A stretch of 64,000 nucleotides of DNA from [Mycoplasma] gypis (GTDB lineage: Bacteria; Bacillota_I; Bacilli_A; Mycoplasmatales; Metamycoplasmataceae): the NCBI RefSeq assembly GCF_016924775.1, contig NZ_JAFFTD010000002.1, positions 1 to 64,000 on the forward strand, read 5' to 3'. The notes under the pieces are model-generated. The model saw only the letters and a program-made list of their open reading frames with translations, did not search any database and was not told the DNA's origin. This document shows, in pieces, positions 35,726 through 49,724 of the stretch. Both the position numbers and the translations under genes were made by a program. How positions within the stretch are numbered: the first letter of the stretch is position 1; every line of letters starts with the position of its first letter.

Positions 35726-37054
35726 ATGACAGTTACAAACGAGTTATTAAAAGAATTTAAAGAAAAATTTCAATCAAATAAAGAAAATTTAATTCTTACC
35801 AACGCAATTACAAAAAACGGAATTAAAAATTCAGTAATTAGCAATGAAGTTCTAAAAAAACACAATCATGTTTTTTCAAATGAAATTTCTTCAGGTGCTA
35901 TTACCAATCAAAAATCTTCAGGTCGTTGCTGAATTTTTGCTTCTTTAAATATGGAAAGAATTGAAGCTGCAAAAAAATTAAATATTGAAGATATTGAATT
36001 TAGTCAAAGTTACTTACTTTTCTATGACAAGATTGAAAAATCTAACACATTTTTACAAAACATGATTGAATATGGTTTAGAGCTTGATGTTTATGATCCA
36101 CTATTCTTAAAATTAATGGACGGACCAGCTGATGATGGTGGGTTCTGAGAATGATTTTTAGGATTAATTACTAAATATGGAATTGTGCCAAAACAAATCA
36201 TGCCAGATACATTTGAAGCTTCGAACACTGCTTCATTAATGACATTACTAAACTTTAAACTAAAACAAGCAGCTGCAAAAATGCGTGCTGACTGAAAAGA
36301 ATACAAAAATAAAGATTCTTTATTAAAAATTAAAAAAGAAACAATGTATGAAGTTTATTCACTTTGTGCAAAATCTTTAGGTATTCCGCCACAAACTTTT
36401 GATTTTAAATATTATGATAAAGACAAAAAATTTCAACAAATCTTAGATGTTACACCAAAAGAATTCTTTGATTTAGCAATTGGTGATTCATTAAAAAGCA
36501 AAGTTTGTTTAGTTAGTGATCCACGTCCAGAACACCCAGTTGGGAAAGTTTTAACTTCACGTTATTTCAGAAGTGTTTATGAAGCTGTTGGAAATAGTCA
36601 ATTAAACGTTCCAATGGATGAATTAATTAAAGCAACAAAAGATTCGATTCTTGACGGTGTTGCGGTTCCTTTTGCATGTGATGTAGCACGTTTCCACGAC
36701 CGTAAAATAGGAATCATGGATTCAGAACTTTACGATTATAAAAATACAATTTATGATATTGAAATGTCAAAAGCTGATCGTTTAAATTATCAACTTACAT
36801 TACCTACACACTTAATGAATTTTACTGGTGTTGATATTGATTCAAACGGTAATATTCTAAAATGAAAAGTGGAAAATTCATGAGGTTCTGATATTGCGAA
36901 TAAAGGATTTTTCTCAATTTCAAATCAATGATTTAAAGACTGAAATTTCCAATGTGTTGTTGACAGAAAATACATTGATCCAAAATACTTAAAAGGTCTA
37001 GAAGAAGAACCATTTGTGTTAGACCCTTCTGATCCTTTAGCTTATTTACATTAA
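35726..37054 (+). CDS. pepC: C1B aminopeptidase C (bleomycin-hydrolase type), second copy
   Basis: 442 residues, clear paralogue of the preceding gene. The Cys motif NQKSSGRCWIFASLN is identical. The His motif is PTHLMNFTG with Leu in place of the usual Ala after the His, and the Asn is in KVENSWGS. It is probably active, perhaps with altered specificity. AAGGGG precedes the ATG, with only 9 bases from the first copy. Tandem duplication is the simplest origin. Confidence 0.92.
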
Positions 37055-37104
37055 TTTTTTAACTAATTTAAAATTCAAATAATGTAAAAAAACATACATT
37101 CAAA

Positions 37105-37143
37105 GCCAAGCAATCATATTTTTGATATCGCTTGGTTTTTTAT
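37105..37143 (+). terminator. Intrinsic terminator of the ABC-F/pepC operon
   Basis: CCAAGC...ATAT, loop TTTTG, ATATCGCTTGG, then TTTTTT; one internal mismatch. Confidence 0.8.
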
Positions 37144-37204
37144 ATTTCTAATATAAAAATTCCCATTTTTAAAAACATAAATATCATTTATAATTAATAC
37201 TAAT

Positions 37205-39001
37205 ATGACAAATGAAAAAATAAGAAATTTTGCAATTATTGCCCATATTGATCACGGTAAAAGTACACTTGCAGACCGGATTTTAGAATTTACTGAAGCA
37301 ATCGAAAAGCGTGATTTAGAAGAACAACATCTAGATACAATGGATTTAGAGCGTGAACGGGGAATAACAATTAAGTTAAATGCTGTCCAAATTCAGTACA
37401 AAAATTACATTTTTCACTTAATTGACACACCAGGACACGTTGACTTTACATATGAAGTTTCACGTTCTTTAGCTGCATGTGAAGGGGTTTTATTGCTTGT
37501 TGATGCAACACAAGGAATTGAAGCACAAACTCTTGCAAATGTTTACTTAGCTTTAGAACATAATCTAGAAATTATCCCAATTATTAACAAAATTGATTTA
37601 CCTTCAGCCGATCCTGAAATGGTAAAAAAAGAAATTGAAAACGTCATTGGTATCGACGCAAGTAATGCAATTTTAGTTTCAGCTAAAACTGGATTAGGAA
37701 TTGAAAATGTTATTCAAGCAATCATTGATAGAATTCCCGCTCCTAAAGAAGCAGATACAACAAAAGATTTAACTGCTTTAGTATTTGATTCTTACTTTGA
37801 TCCCTATCGTGGGGTTGTATTGTTAGTTAGACTGTTTAACGGAGTTTTAAATGTAGGCGATGAAATTCTACTAATGCATAACGATAAAAGATTTTTTGTT
37901 ACTGAATTAGGAATAAGAACACCAAAAGAAGTCAAAAGACAACAACTTCAAGCCGGAGAAGTAGGTTGAGTTGCAGCATCAATTCGTGATGCTAAGGATA
38001 TTCAAGTTGGGGATACTGTAACATTAGCTAAAAAACCAGCCGCAACACCATTACCAGGTTATAAAAAATTAAAACCCGTTGTTTATACTGGATTTTACCC
38101 AGTAGACACTCGTGATTTTAATGATTTAAAGGATGCTTTAGAAAAAATTTCACTTTCTGATTCAAGTATTACTTATCAGCCAGAAACTTCAAAAGCTTTA
38201 GGATTTGGATTTAGAATTGGGTTTTTAGGAATGCTTCATATGGAAATATTGCAAGAAAGATTAGAACGCGAGTTTAATCTTGATATCATTGCAACAGCGC
38301 CCAGCGTTGAATTCTATGTTACCAAAACTGATGGTGAAACTTTAAATATTACTAACCCTTCATTGCTTCCTGATCGAAACTACATCGAGACTATTGAAGA
38401 ACCATACATCAAAGCAAGTATTTTCTTACCCCAAGATTATTTAGGTCCGATTATGGAGCTATGTCAAAATAAACGGGGAAAATACATTGACCTTGAATAT
38501 ATTGATGATACACGTCGTCGTTTAATATATGAATTGCCTCTAAATGAAATTATTTTTGATTTCTTTGATTTAATGAAATCTTATTCAAAAGGTTATGCAT
38601 CATTTGAATATGAATTCATCGGACTGAGAGAAAGTGACTTAGTTAAAGTTGATATTCTTCTAAACTCAGAAAAGATTGATGCTTTAGCGATGATTGTCCA
38701 CAAAGACTCAGCATACGAAAGAAGTCGCGAACTTTGTGAAAAATTAAAAGATGTTATACCACGGCAAAACTTTGAAGTTCCAATCCAAGCTACAATTGGT
38801 GGTAAAATAATAGCAAGAGAAACTGTTAAAGCCTATCGCAAAGACGTTACAGCTAAGCTATATGGTGGAGACGTTACTCGTCGTCAAAAATTATTGAAAA
38901 AACAAAAAGCGGGAAAAAAACGGATGAAAGCAATTGGAAGTGTTGAAGTTCCACAAGAAGCCTTTCTTGCAATTTTAAAAACTGACACTTCAAAGAAATA
39001 G
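37205..39001 (+). CDS. lepA: Elongation factor 4 (LepA) GTPase
   Basis: 598 residues, matching the family length. A ribosome-associated translational GTPase. G1 AHIDHGKST (residues 10-18), G2 region RERGITIK, G3 DTPGHVDF, G4 NKID, then EF-G-like domains and the LepA-specific C-terminal domain containing [22 protein letters not shown]. It starts an operon with a membrane protein 6 bases downstream. TGA Trp at about 37967. Confidence 0.97.
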
Positions 39002-39007
39002 GGTAAT

Positions 39008-39970
39008 ATGTTAAAACCATTTTTTAATGAAAAAAATCAAGAAAAATCAGTCGAAAATAAAGATGTAAATATAACTCAAACATCAACATCTGGTGCAACA
39101 CAAACATTAGAAATTCCGGTTCAAAAAACAGTCGAAACAAAATCATTTGTTTCATATAATCAAAAAACAATTGATAAAGAAGGAAAAATTCCAAATGGAA
39201 TTATGAAGGTTTTTCGCAGTCAAAAACGTGTAAAAATCTTTAATATTACCGCAACATTAATACTTTTGATTGCTTCAGCAATATTGTTTACACTATTTGT
39301 GCTAAAACCAAGTTTAATAAATAAAGAAGTAACAAAAGCGCCAATTATTTGATATATTTTATTAACAATTTTTGATGCTTTAGTTTTATGAAAATTAATT
39401 AATGATTCAATTGAATTACATAGTTTAAAAATGTCAATTCGTGAATATCGTCATTCGATTGAACAAGGTACAAACGATGTTCCTTCCTTTGTATTATTGT
39501 TATATCGTAAACTTTCTTTAAACCAAGTAACTCAAAACTGAATTACAATTGCAACAGTCTTTTACTTGGGAGTATTTACATTGATCTTTTGAGCTTTAAA
39601 AGACCAACAATGAATTAAAAAAGATGGTGTTCAGTATACAGATGGTTCTGGAACTGTGTATCTTTTAGATTTTAAACGTTGAATTTCAGAGTCATTTCCA
39701 AATCCAGTTTTCTGAGTAACTATTTTTTGTGTTATTATTTTATGTATTGTCGTTCTTCATATTGTCTTTACTATTATGAGAAAAGCAAAACTTTCTTCAA
39801 TCCAAAGCTTTATGGGTTCAGGTTCATTAGATTATAACCAAGTAGCTCAAGACAAACAATCAAGAAATCGTTTATTAGCAAAAATATTTTTCTTATCAAT
39901 TTTAGTGATTTTAGTTATTCCATTTATTGTTTACTTTATTGCTAAAAGAATCGTAATCAGAAAAAAATAA
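39008..39970 (+). CDS. Multi-pass membrane protein of unknown function
   Basis: 320 residues. A polar 75-residue N-terminal stretch rich in Thr, Gln and Lys is followed by four hydrophobic segments near residues 80-98, 112-130, 183-200 and 235-255, and a fifth near 295-315 ahead of a basic tail. There is a short amphipathic stretch around RKLSLNQVTQNW. The pattern resembles the mycoplasma-specific family sometimes called MSC_0882 membrane proteins, but that match is from memory and tentative. It is 6 bases after lepA and 9 before the YneF gene, so cotranscribed. Confidence 0.65.
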
Positions 39971-39979
39971 GGAGTTTAA

Positions 39980-40207
39980 ATGTCAACAGGTTGAGTAGTT
40001 GCAATCGCATTAATTTGTGCAACATTAGGAATACTAATTGGAGGGTTCGTTGGAGTTTATTTCACACAGAAAAAAATTAAAAGACAACTTGATGAAAATC
40101 CCCCAATCAATGAAAAAATGATTCGTGCAATGTTCTTACAAATGGGAAGAAAGCCATCAGAAGCACAAATCAAACAAGTTATGCGTTCAATGAAACAAGC
40201 AAAATAA
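39980..40207 (+). CDS. YneF/UPF0154 family small membrane protein
   Basis: 75 residues: one N-terminal membrane helix (GWVVAIALICATLGILIGGFVG) and a conserved cytoplasmic tail with NPPINEKMIRAMFLQMGRKPSE, the UPF0154 signature. Function is unknown, though the family is widespread in Firmicutes and mollicutes. AAGGAG precedes the ATG by 5 bases. Last gene of the lepA operon. Confidence 0.88.
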
Positions 40208-40213
40208 TAAAAA

Positions 40214-40276
40214 AAGTAACGCTTGTCGTTACTTTGTAAATAATAGTGAAAATTCAATTCACTATTATTTTTTTAT
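40214..40276. terminator. Double hairpin between convergent genes
   Basis: AGTAACG/CGTTACT (40215-40233) is followed by AATAATAGTGA/TCACTATTATT and TTTTTTAT. The second stem overlaps the dCMP deaminase stop and has T/A tracts both sides, so it likely serves both operons. Confidence 0.75.
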
Positions 40277-40816
40277 AAATTCTAAGTCAAAATCTTCTTC
40301 AAGCATTTTTACTTCAACACCCATTGAACGAAGAATGTATTCACTAGCTTTATATTCATCACTATCGGGACGGTAAGCTTGCGCGAAAACAACTCTTTTA
40401 ATTTTTGATTGAACAATTAGTTTTGCGCAATTGAAACAAGGTGAGTGAGTAATATAAATTGTTGAGCCTTTTTCAATTTTTGAATTAGTAATATTGGCAT
40501 TAATGATTGCGTTTTGTTCAGCGTGAACAACATAAGTGTATTTTGAATTTAAAACATCATTTTGTTCTTGTGGACGTTCTCAAGAAAACATTTTATCATT
40601 ATCACTTTGCTTTCTTTTGTTTCCTTCATAATTTGTGGGCATTCCATTGTAACCTAAACTGATAACATATTTATCATTATTTACAATACAAGCACCTACT
40701 TTTGTTGTAGGATCTTTGGAACGTAAAGCGCTTAATTTTGCAAGTGACATAAAGTAATAATCTCATTTAATGTCGCCACGTTTATTAAAAATATCGTTAA
40801 TTTCTATTTCTGTCAT
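40265..40816 (-). CDS. dCMP deaminase (ComEB type)
   Basis: 183 residues. Deaminates dCMP to dUMP for dTMP synthesis. The zinc site is complete: HAEQNA with the zinc His and the proton-shuttling Glu, then SPCFNCAK with two zinc Cys. [10 protein letters not shown] near residue 30 is the usual first strand of deoxycytidylate deaminases. Two in-frame TGA codons are Trp. A structured RNA with its own promoter and terminator ends 23 bases before the start, so expression may be set by attenuation. Confidence 0.92.
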
Positions 40817-40839
40817 AGTTAAAATTTTACCATATATAG

Positions 40840-40948
40840 CAAAATACAGCATCCGCAGATGCTGATTTTAATTATTCAGTGAAATAAGGGATATAACCTC
40901 GGTAAGACATTTATTAAATAAATCCAGCCAGGCTGTCTAGCCGAATCA
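40840..40948 (-). ncRNA. Small structured RNA or attenuating leader of the dCMP deaminase gene
   Basis: On the minus strand a TATAAT box (40959-40954) is followed by about 110 bases with no reading frame, ending in a perfect hairpin CAGCATC-TGCG-GATGCTG (40864-40847) and TATTTTGC. Internal pairing includes CGGCTAGACA with TGTCTTACCG (two central mismatches) around an ATTTATT/AATAAAT stem. The order promoter, folded RNA, terminator, then ATG 23 bases on is that of a riboswitch or attenuator, but a free-standing sRNA is equally possible. I do not recognise it as a known class. Confidence 0.5.
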
Positions 40949-40953
40949 GTACT

Positions 40954-40959
40954 ATTATA
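40954..40959 (-). promoter_or_regulatory. -10 box of the small RNA
   Basis: TATAAT on the minus strand in the context TATGTTATAATAG, between the end of res and the small RNA. Confidence 0.6.
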
Positions 40960-40990
40960 ACATAAAATCTTTAAAATTACTAATAAAGCT

Positions 40991-43445
40991 TTAAAAGGAC
41001 TTTAAACCTTGTTGAATAACAATGTCATTTATTAAAGATTCTAAATTAGAATATTTGTTTTCTTCGCTTTCATTTAAAGAATTGTTAATTTTTTGTGAAC
41101 TAGAAAAACCAAGTAATTTTGTGAATCAAACATTATTTTTATTTTCATACTGACAAATTACAAATGTTATGTCCAATTTTTCTTTTGCTTGATTATTAGC
41201 TAAAATATATTTTTCGTAAGACTCAAGAATCTTTTGAGTTTTCATACTGTCGTAATCATTTTTACTTTTAACTTCAATAAATAAATAATGGTTTCCAATA
41301 ACGAAAACAAAATCAGGGAAAGATTTTCTAATTTGATAGTTGCTATCAATATAATCAAAACCAATTCCCATCTTAACTGGGTTTTTAAAAATCGGTATTG
41401 ATTTTTCCACTCATTGATATTCCTTTGTCTGTTTTTTGCTGATTTCTAGTTTTGTGTTTTTTGTTAATATTTGTTTAAAGTTATCAATACCAATATTTTC
41501 TAAAAACTCTTTTTCAGGCAATGATTCAGCAATGAAAATATCATATTTCTTTGTTACTTCTTCAACTTCTTTTATAAAAGGTATATACTCTGGTTCAAAT
41601 GCATTATTTTTAGAAACAATATTATTTTTTCAACAAAAACCAAAATATTTAGAAGTATTTAAAGGATTGTGTGAAGCATTTCGTATATCTAAAATATCAG
41701 TTATTCTCTCAGGGAGTGCGTAATTTTTATTAATTTTATAAAAATCAGTTTTATCTCCATTTAACATGTATTTTTTATAAACTTTTGTTAATTTGTCGCT
41801 GTAAAGTTTAAATAAAACATATTTTATTATTCCTGTGGTTAAAAAGCTATGTTTTAGTTGAAACTTATTAATTTCTCCATCTAATTCTAACGAAAGATTT
41901 TTATTTCAGTATACTTTTTCAAAATTTAGTTGTATTTCATTGTTGTATAAATAAAGCTCAATAGCATTTGTAACAATTTTTTTAATTAATTTATTCTCTG
42001 AATTTTGAATACTTTCTTCTTCAACAATTATTTTGTTAGTGTTTTCATATTCACTCAAAATTTTCTTAGCTTGTTGAATTATATTGGCTTCATTCTTTCA
42101 TAAAACACTCTTAATTTCTTCCTTGTATTCAATTGAACCTTTAAAGTTATAAATTGTTTCTCTAGAAATATTTCCTTGTGGGAATAAAATGTTTTTGTAT
42201 TCTTTTTTGACTTTAAAGTTAAAAAATGATTTTTCACTTAAAAGATTATTTGAATAAATGTAGTAGTGATATGAAGGGTTTGAATTGTTTCAATTTTCTT
42301 TAAAACCAGGATTAGGATTACGTTTAATTCTTCCAATTGTTTGAATATTTAAAGATTCAGAATTGACGTTTCTTAATTGTACTAACATACAAGCACGGGG
42401 AATATTTCAACCAACGGCTGGTCCAACTTTAAAAAGAATAACATCAATACTACTATTGGATTTAGAAATATCTTCTAAATTTGCAACATCCCTTTCATCT
42501 GAATTAACTTTTTCATCTGAAAAATAAATTGCATAGCTTAGCTTATTATCTTGCAATTTTTTAATGATTTTATTTTTAGCATCTTCGAATTCTTTTTCTC
42601 TACCCTTTGTTTTATTGTCAAATTGAATTAGCATTGCGGGATTTATTCTTTTTAGTCCCCATTTATCATGAGGATCTTTGTATTCTTCCTTGATTTGTTT
42701 AAATTTTTGAATTGCAACATCTAAAAAATCAAAACTATCAATTGAAGATAGTTCATAATTGTCATTTAAACCACTATTAAAAACAAGATTTTCTTTTAAA
42801 AGTTTTACTTCGTCGTTTTTTAAGTCTTCTTCAGTAATTTCAACAAAATTTTCGTTAATTTCTTTTGGTGTCGCTGTCATTTCAATGACAAAACTTGCTG
42901 CATTTTTTAATTTTGTGTCAGTTTTTAGTTTCTTTTCTGCATCATCTTTGTTTACTCTTGAATTCGCTCTGTGAGCTTCATCGCGAATGTACACTAATTT
43001 TAAGTCGCTTCTTGTTTTTAATTCTTCTAAAAAAGAATCCAGAATCTCTTGTTCAGTAAAAATTCTTGTAGCCCCAAAAGAACTAAGTCCCATAATTAGA
43101 ACACTATCGTCCTTTGCATTAATAGAAGCACTAAAATCCTTTACCTTATTAGTACTAACTGAAGGTGATTCAATTAATTTAATTTCAATATTGTTATTAT
43201 TTAAGTATTTTTTATATTTATTAAAACTATATAGAATTTGGTAAGGTAATCTCGCATCTGAAATAATCATATAAACAAAAACTAATTTTAGGTCAATTGG
43301 CTTACTTAAAAGCATTTTATCAATAACATTTGCAATCATAAATGTCTTACCACTACCAGTTGGAGCTTTAAACGTTAGAGCTGTTTTTTTATTATTATAA
43401 AAATCAAATGTTGAAACAATTTTTTCAACAGCGTTTGATTGTGTT

Positions 43446-43459
<14 letters not shown>
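40991..43459 (-). CDS. res: Type III restriction enzyme, Res subunit
   Basis: 822 residues. The ATP-dependent motor and nuclease of a type III R-M system, which needs Mod for DNA recognition. Superfamily 2 helicase motifs: Walker A APTGSGKT near residue 34, DEAH near 160 (YIRDEAHRA), motif III TATP, motif VI QTIGRIKRNP. The C-terminal PD-(D/E)XK nuclease is visible as PDFVFVIGNHYLFIEVKSK. Frame is intact with TGA as Trp. The start overlaps the end of mod by 14 bases, so translation is probably coupled to mod and falls when mod is out of frame. Confidence 0.93.
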
Positions 43460-45223
<1,764 letters not shown>

Positions 45224-45271
45224 ATATCCTCCGTTTATAACTATATAAATTTTATTAGATACTAAATAAAA

Positions 45272-45302
45272 AAATAAAAAATCTCGAAAAAATCGAGATC
45301 TA
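45272..45302 (-). terminator. Intrinsic terminator of degV-tex
   Basis: Minus strand ATCTCGA-TTTTTT-TCGAGAT then TTTTTTATTTTTT, just after the tex stop. Confidence 0.85.
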
Positions 45303-45305
45303 AAA

Positions 45306-47435
45306 TTAGTAAATTAACTTTGCTGAAATTCTTGAGCGTTCAATATCAATGTCTAAAATTTCAATTTTTACTTTTTGACCTACTGAAAGAACTTCAGAAG
45401 GGTGTAAGATTTTTTTATCAGACATTTGTGAGATATGAACTAGTGCTGATTGTTTTATTCCGATATAAACAAACGCTCCAAAGTCAGTGATATTTTCAAC
45501 ATTACCTTCAAAAACATCACCCTTTTTAATTTGGTTAATATCTAAAACATCTTGACGCAGTAATAAACCTTCTTTTGAGTCACGAATGTCTTTTGTAGGG
45601 TTAATAAAAGCTTCTAAAATTAGCTCAATATCATATTTGTTTGAGTCTAATTTTTGCGCAAGTTCTTCTTTGTTAATTTTCTTTAAGTTTTCAGTATCAA
45701 TATTATTTAAATCAATATTTAATTCTTTAACAATTTTGTCAGCTAGTTTATAGCTTTCAGGGTGAATTTGAGTACGATCATAAAAGTTTTTTGAGTCATG
45801 AATACGCATGAAACCAATTGCTTGTTCGTATGTTTTTGCTCCTAAACCCTTAACATCTTTTATTTGTTTACGATCAACAAATCTACCGTTTTCTTCACGG
45901 TGTAAAACAATGTTTGCAGCAGTTTTAGCGCTCAAACCACTGACATAAGTAAGGATTTCTTCAGTGGCTGTGTTAATATCCACACCCACTTGGTTAACAA
46001 CTTTGTTAACTTTAAAGGTTAATGCTTCTGATAATTCTTTTTGATTTACATCATGTTGATATTGACCCACACCAATAGATTTAGGATCAATCTTTACTAA
46101 CTCATTTAAAGGATCTTGGAACTTACGACCAATGTTAATTGCGCTACGCTCTTCAACACTTAAGTCAGGGAACTCTTTAATTGCTCCTTTTGATGCTGAA
46201 TAAACACTAGCACCAACTTCAGAAACAATTGCTCAGTAAATGTTTTCTAGTTTAGCTTGTTTAATTAATTTAGCAATAAATGTTTCAGTTTCACGTGAAG
46301 CAGTACCGTTACCAATAACAACAATATCAACACTGTGTTTGTTAATTAATCTTAAAACAACGTCAGCTGATTCCTTAATTTGATTTTTAGGTGGGTTAGG
46401 ATAAATTTTTTGAACTTCCAAAACTTGACCAGTTTTTGAAATCACCGCAATTTTGCATCCATTAACGTAAGCTGGATCTAAAGCAAGAATTGTCTTGTTT
46501 TTAACAGCGGGAGCAAGAAGCATATCTTCGAGATTTTTTGAAAATAGTTCAATTGCCGCTTTTTGAGCTTTATCAAAAAGATCACTTTTAATTTCTCTTT
46601 CGATTGAAGGCAAAATTAAACGGTCAAGAGCATCAAGGATTGATTCAGAAATAATTTTTCCGGTTGTTTTGATTTTGAAAAACTTATTATTTAAATCATA
46701 TGTAATCTTTTTAAGATTATATTCAAAATCGTAAGAAACAATTTTTTCGTTTTCAGCTCTTTGAATTGCTAAAATTCGGTGATTTTGAATTGAACTAACT
46801 TTAATTTTGTAGTCATAAAAATCTTTATATGTTTCTTTTTCATCTTTTGCATTTTTCTTAATTTTTGTAACGATAAAACCGAAATTTAAAATTTGATTTT
46901 TAACATAATTTCTTGTATCAATATCTTGACTAATTCATTGCGAAATAATGTATTTAGCTTGTTCAATAGCAAATTCTTCGCTGCTAATTTTGTCGTTTAA
47001 ATATTTTCTTGCTTCTTGATATGGATTAAACTTAGGATTTTGCTGTTCAAAAATTTCTTTCGCAAGTGGTTCTAAACCAAGAGCAATTGCTTCGGTAGCT
47101 TTAGTTTTTTTACCAACTTTAAATGGCTCATAAATGTTTTCAACTTCTTGTTTGGTTTCAGCAAGAAGAATTTTTTGTTTAATATCATCAGTTAAAAGTT
47201 GCTTTTCGGTCAAAATTTCAATAATTGCATCTTTACGTTTATTTAATTCGGTATTGTATTTGTAAAGTTTGTCAATTTCTTCAATTTGTTCTTCATCAAG
47301 TCCGCCGGTTACATTTTTACGATAACGGCTAATAAAAGGAACAGTTGCTCCTTCAGATAAAAAGTTCAGAACAACTTCAACTTGTTCTTCTTTTAGTTGC
47401 ATTTTTTTTGCAACAAATTCAATGCTTAAATTCAT
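45306..47435 (-). CDS. tex: Tex-family RNA-binding protein
   Basis: 709 residues, family length about 720-770. Domain order: helix-turn-helix-like N terminus with FISRYRKNVTGGLDEEQI near residues 34-51, a YqgF/RNase-H-like domain (ILALDPAYVNGCKIAV), a helix-hairpin-helix pair (TYVSGLSAKTAANIVLHREENG), and a C-terminal S1 domain starting GDVFEGNVENITDFGAFVYIG. Tex/Spt6-like proteins act in transcription and stress responses and bind nucleic acid. Follows degV by 12 bases in the same operon. Several TGA codons are Trp. Confidence 0.93.
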
Positions 47436-47447
47436 GTTATTCCTTTG

Positions 47448-48329
47448 TTATTTTTTAAAAATTCTTGAAAATTTTTTAAGAGTTTCTAATTCTTGTTTTT
47501 CAACTTGTAAGTAACTAAAAGCAATTGCTCCTTTTCCTGTGTGAATTGAAATAGTTGGACAAAGTGGCATTAGTACAGCTTTGGATTGGTTGGTTTCTTC
47601 AAGAATTTTATTAATATAATTATCGATTTGATCGTTTGCCGCATTGTTAAAAACAAAGTAATAATCATCACCATTGTCGCTAAAAATTTCTTTTGCATTT
47701 TTTACAACCGATTTATCGAAAATACGTCCCTTCGAATATTTTTCTAGCTTTCCTTCTTCACTAAATTCAATAATTGGAACAATTTTTAGTAATTTAGCAA
47801 CACTAGCTGCTGCTGGAGTTAATCTACCACCACGTACAAGGGCCTCATTTGTAAATGGAATTAATAAAGTTTTTGCTTGTGGTAAGTCAAAAATTTGCAG
47901 ACTTTTTACAAAGTCATGACCTTGTTCTAACGTTTTTTGGAATTTAAAGATATCCAGACAAATTGCGTGTGAAATCTTTTTGGATTCAATTACATAAGCG
48001 CGCTTGTCAGGGTGGATTTCTTCAAGAATCATTTTTAGCGAAGAATATTGACTTGAAAGATTTTTACTGATTGGATAAATAATAATCTTGTCGTATTCAG
48101 GCCCTATTGAGCTTAAAACATCTATAACATCTTGAGGGCGTGAAGCTGATGTTTTTACACTAGAGTTGGTATTTTGAATATTTCAAATTGTTTGAGCATC
48201 AATATCTACACCATCTAGATATATTTTATTATCTATTTCAATTTGAATTGGAATATAAAATCATCCTAGCTCTTCGGCTTGTTTTTTAGTAAGCCCACAG
48301 CTAGAGTCCACAACATAAGCAATTTTCAT
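47448..48329 (-). CDS. DegV-family fatty-acid-binding protein
   Basis: 293 residues beginning MKIAYVVDSSCGLT, the DegV pattern with the DSS motif that positions the fatty-acid carboxylate. TSASRPQDV near residue 60 is the second conserved Ser region. FakB proteins of this fold present exogenous fatty acids to the kinase FakA for phospholipid synthesis, and mycoplasmas depend on host fatty acids. The ligand is inferred from family. AAAGGAG precedes the start. Cotranscribed with tex. Confidence 0.9.
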
Positions 48330-48417
48330 TTTATACTCCTTTATTATCAATTAGTAATTTCACTATGTTAAAATATAATAATCATATTATATATAAATAA
48401 TTTAAAGTGAGACAACA

Positions 48418-49647
48418 ATGAAAGAAATAATTGAACAATTAAAAAACCGCGGAATTCTAAAAGATATTTCCAAAACTGAAAAACTAGATATTTTAGATAA
48501 AACTGCAGCTGTTTATACTGGTTTTGATCCAACAGCTCAATCACTTCACTTAGGTAACTATATTCACATCGTTAACTTATTACGTTTTAAAAATGCTGGA
48601 TATCGTGCTATTGCTTTAGTTGGAGGAGCAACAGGAATGGTGGGAGACCCTTCTTTTCGCGATGATGAAAGAAAAGAAATGAGCAACAACACACTGTTAA
48701 CTAATAAGCAACACATTAAAAATCAACTAGAAAGCTTTGGTTTAGAAGTGATTGACAACTATGATTTTTATAAAAATCTTGGTTTTTTAGATTTTTTAAA
48801 AAACAATGGAAAAATCATTAATGTTAATTATATGTTGGCTAAGGAATCAGTAAAACAGAGACTTAAAAACGGAATGTCATTTACTGAGTTTAGTTATCAA
48901 TTGATTCAAGGATATGACTTCGAAACACTTTATAGAAATCAAAATGTTTGTGTTCAACTTGGTGGAAGTGATCAATGGGGAAATATTACAACAGGATTAG
49001 AAATAATTAAAACTTTACATGGTGATGATCATAAAGCTATTGGAATAACATGTAATTTATTAACTGATTCAAACGGTAAAAAAATTGGAAAATCATATGG
49101 TGGTGGAAGTTTATGGCTTGATGCAAATATGACAAGCCCCTATTCTTTATACCAATTTTTAATTAACCAAAGAGATGATGATGTTGAAAAACTGTTAAAT
49201 TGATTAACTTTACTAGAACAAGATAAAATTAAAGAAATTGTTGCCAAATCTCAAGATGATAAAAAATCAAGACTTGCACAAAAAGAATTAGCGTTCCACA
49301 CTGTTGAAATTATTCACTCAACTGAAATTGCTAAACAATGTCGTGAAATTTCACAAAAACTTTTTGAAAACGACATTTTAAATTTAACAAATGAAGATAT
49401 TAAATTATTAGCAGGTTTCTTAAAAGTTGTTGAGTATAAAGGTGAAACTATCATTGATTTAATGGTTAATAATCAAATTGTAGGTTCAAGACGTGAGTTT
49501 CGTGAATTTTTAAATAATAAAGCCTTAAGTGTTGACACACAAACTATTGAAGATGAAAATCAATATATTTCTTTTAATCACTTTAATCAATCTTATGCAT
49601 TTCTTAAAAAAGGTAAAAAAGAATTTATTTTGCTTATTAAAAAATAA
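48418..49647 (+). CDS. tyrS: Tyrosyl-tRNA synthetase
   Basis: 409 residues. Class I synthetase for tRNA-Tyr. The HIGH-type motif is HLGN at residue 41, the tyrosine-binding region includes YQLIQGYDF and LGGSDQWGNI, and the KMSKS loop reads KIGKS. A C-terminal S4-like domain follows (FLKVVEYKGETIIDL). Two Trp codons here are TGG, which keeps tRNA-Trp(CCA) in use. Monocistronic, divergent from the degV operon. Confidence 0.96.
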
Positions 49648-49663
49648 CCTATATAATATACAA

Positions 49664-49693
49664 ACCTAAGCTCGATTGCTCAGGTTTTTATTA
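49664..49693 (+). terminator. Intrinsic terminator after tyrS
   Basis: CCTAAGC, loop TCGATT, GCTCAGG, then TTTTTATT. Confidence 0.75.
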
Positions 49694-49724
49694 CACTAAA
49701 AACAAGAAAATAAAGGGGAAAAAT

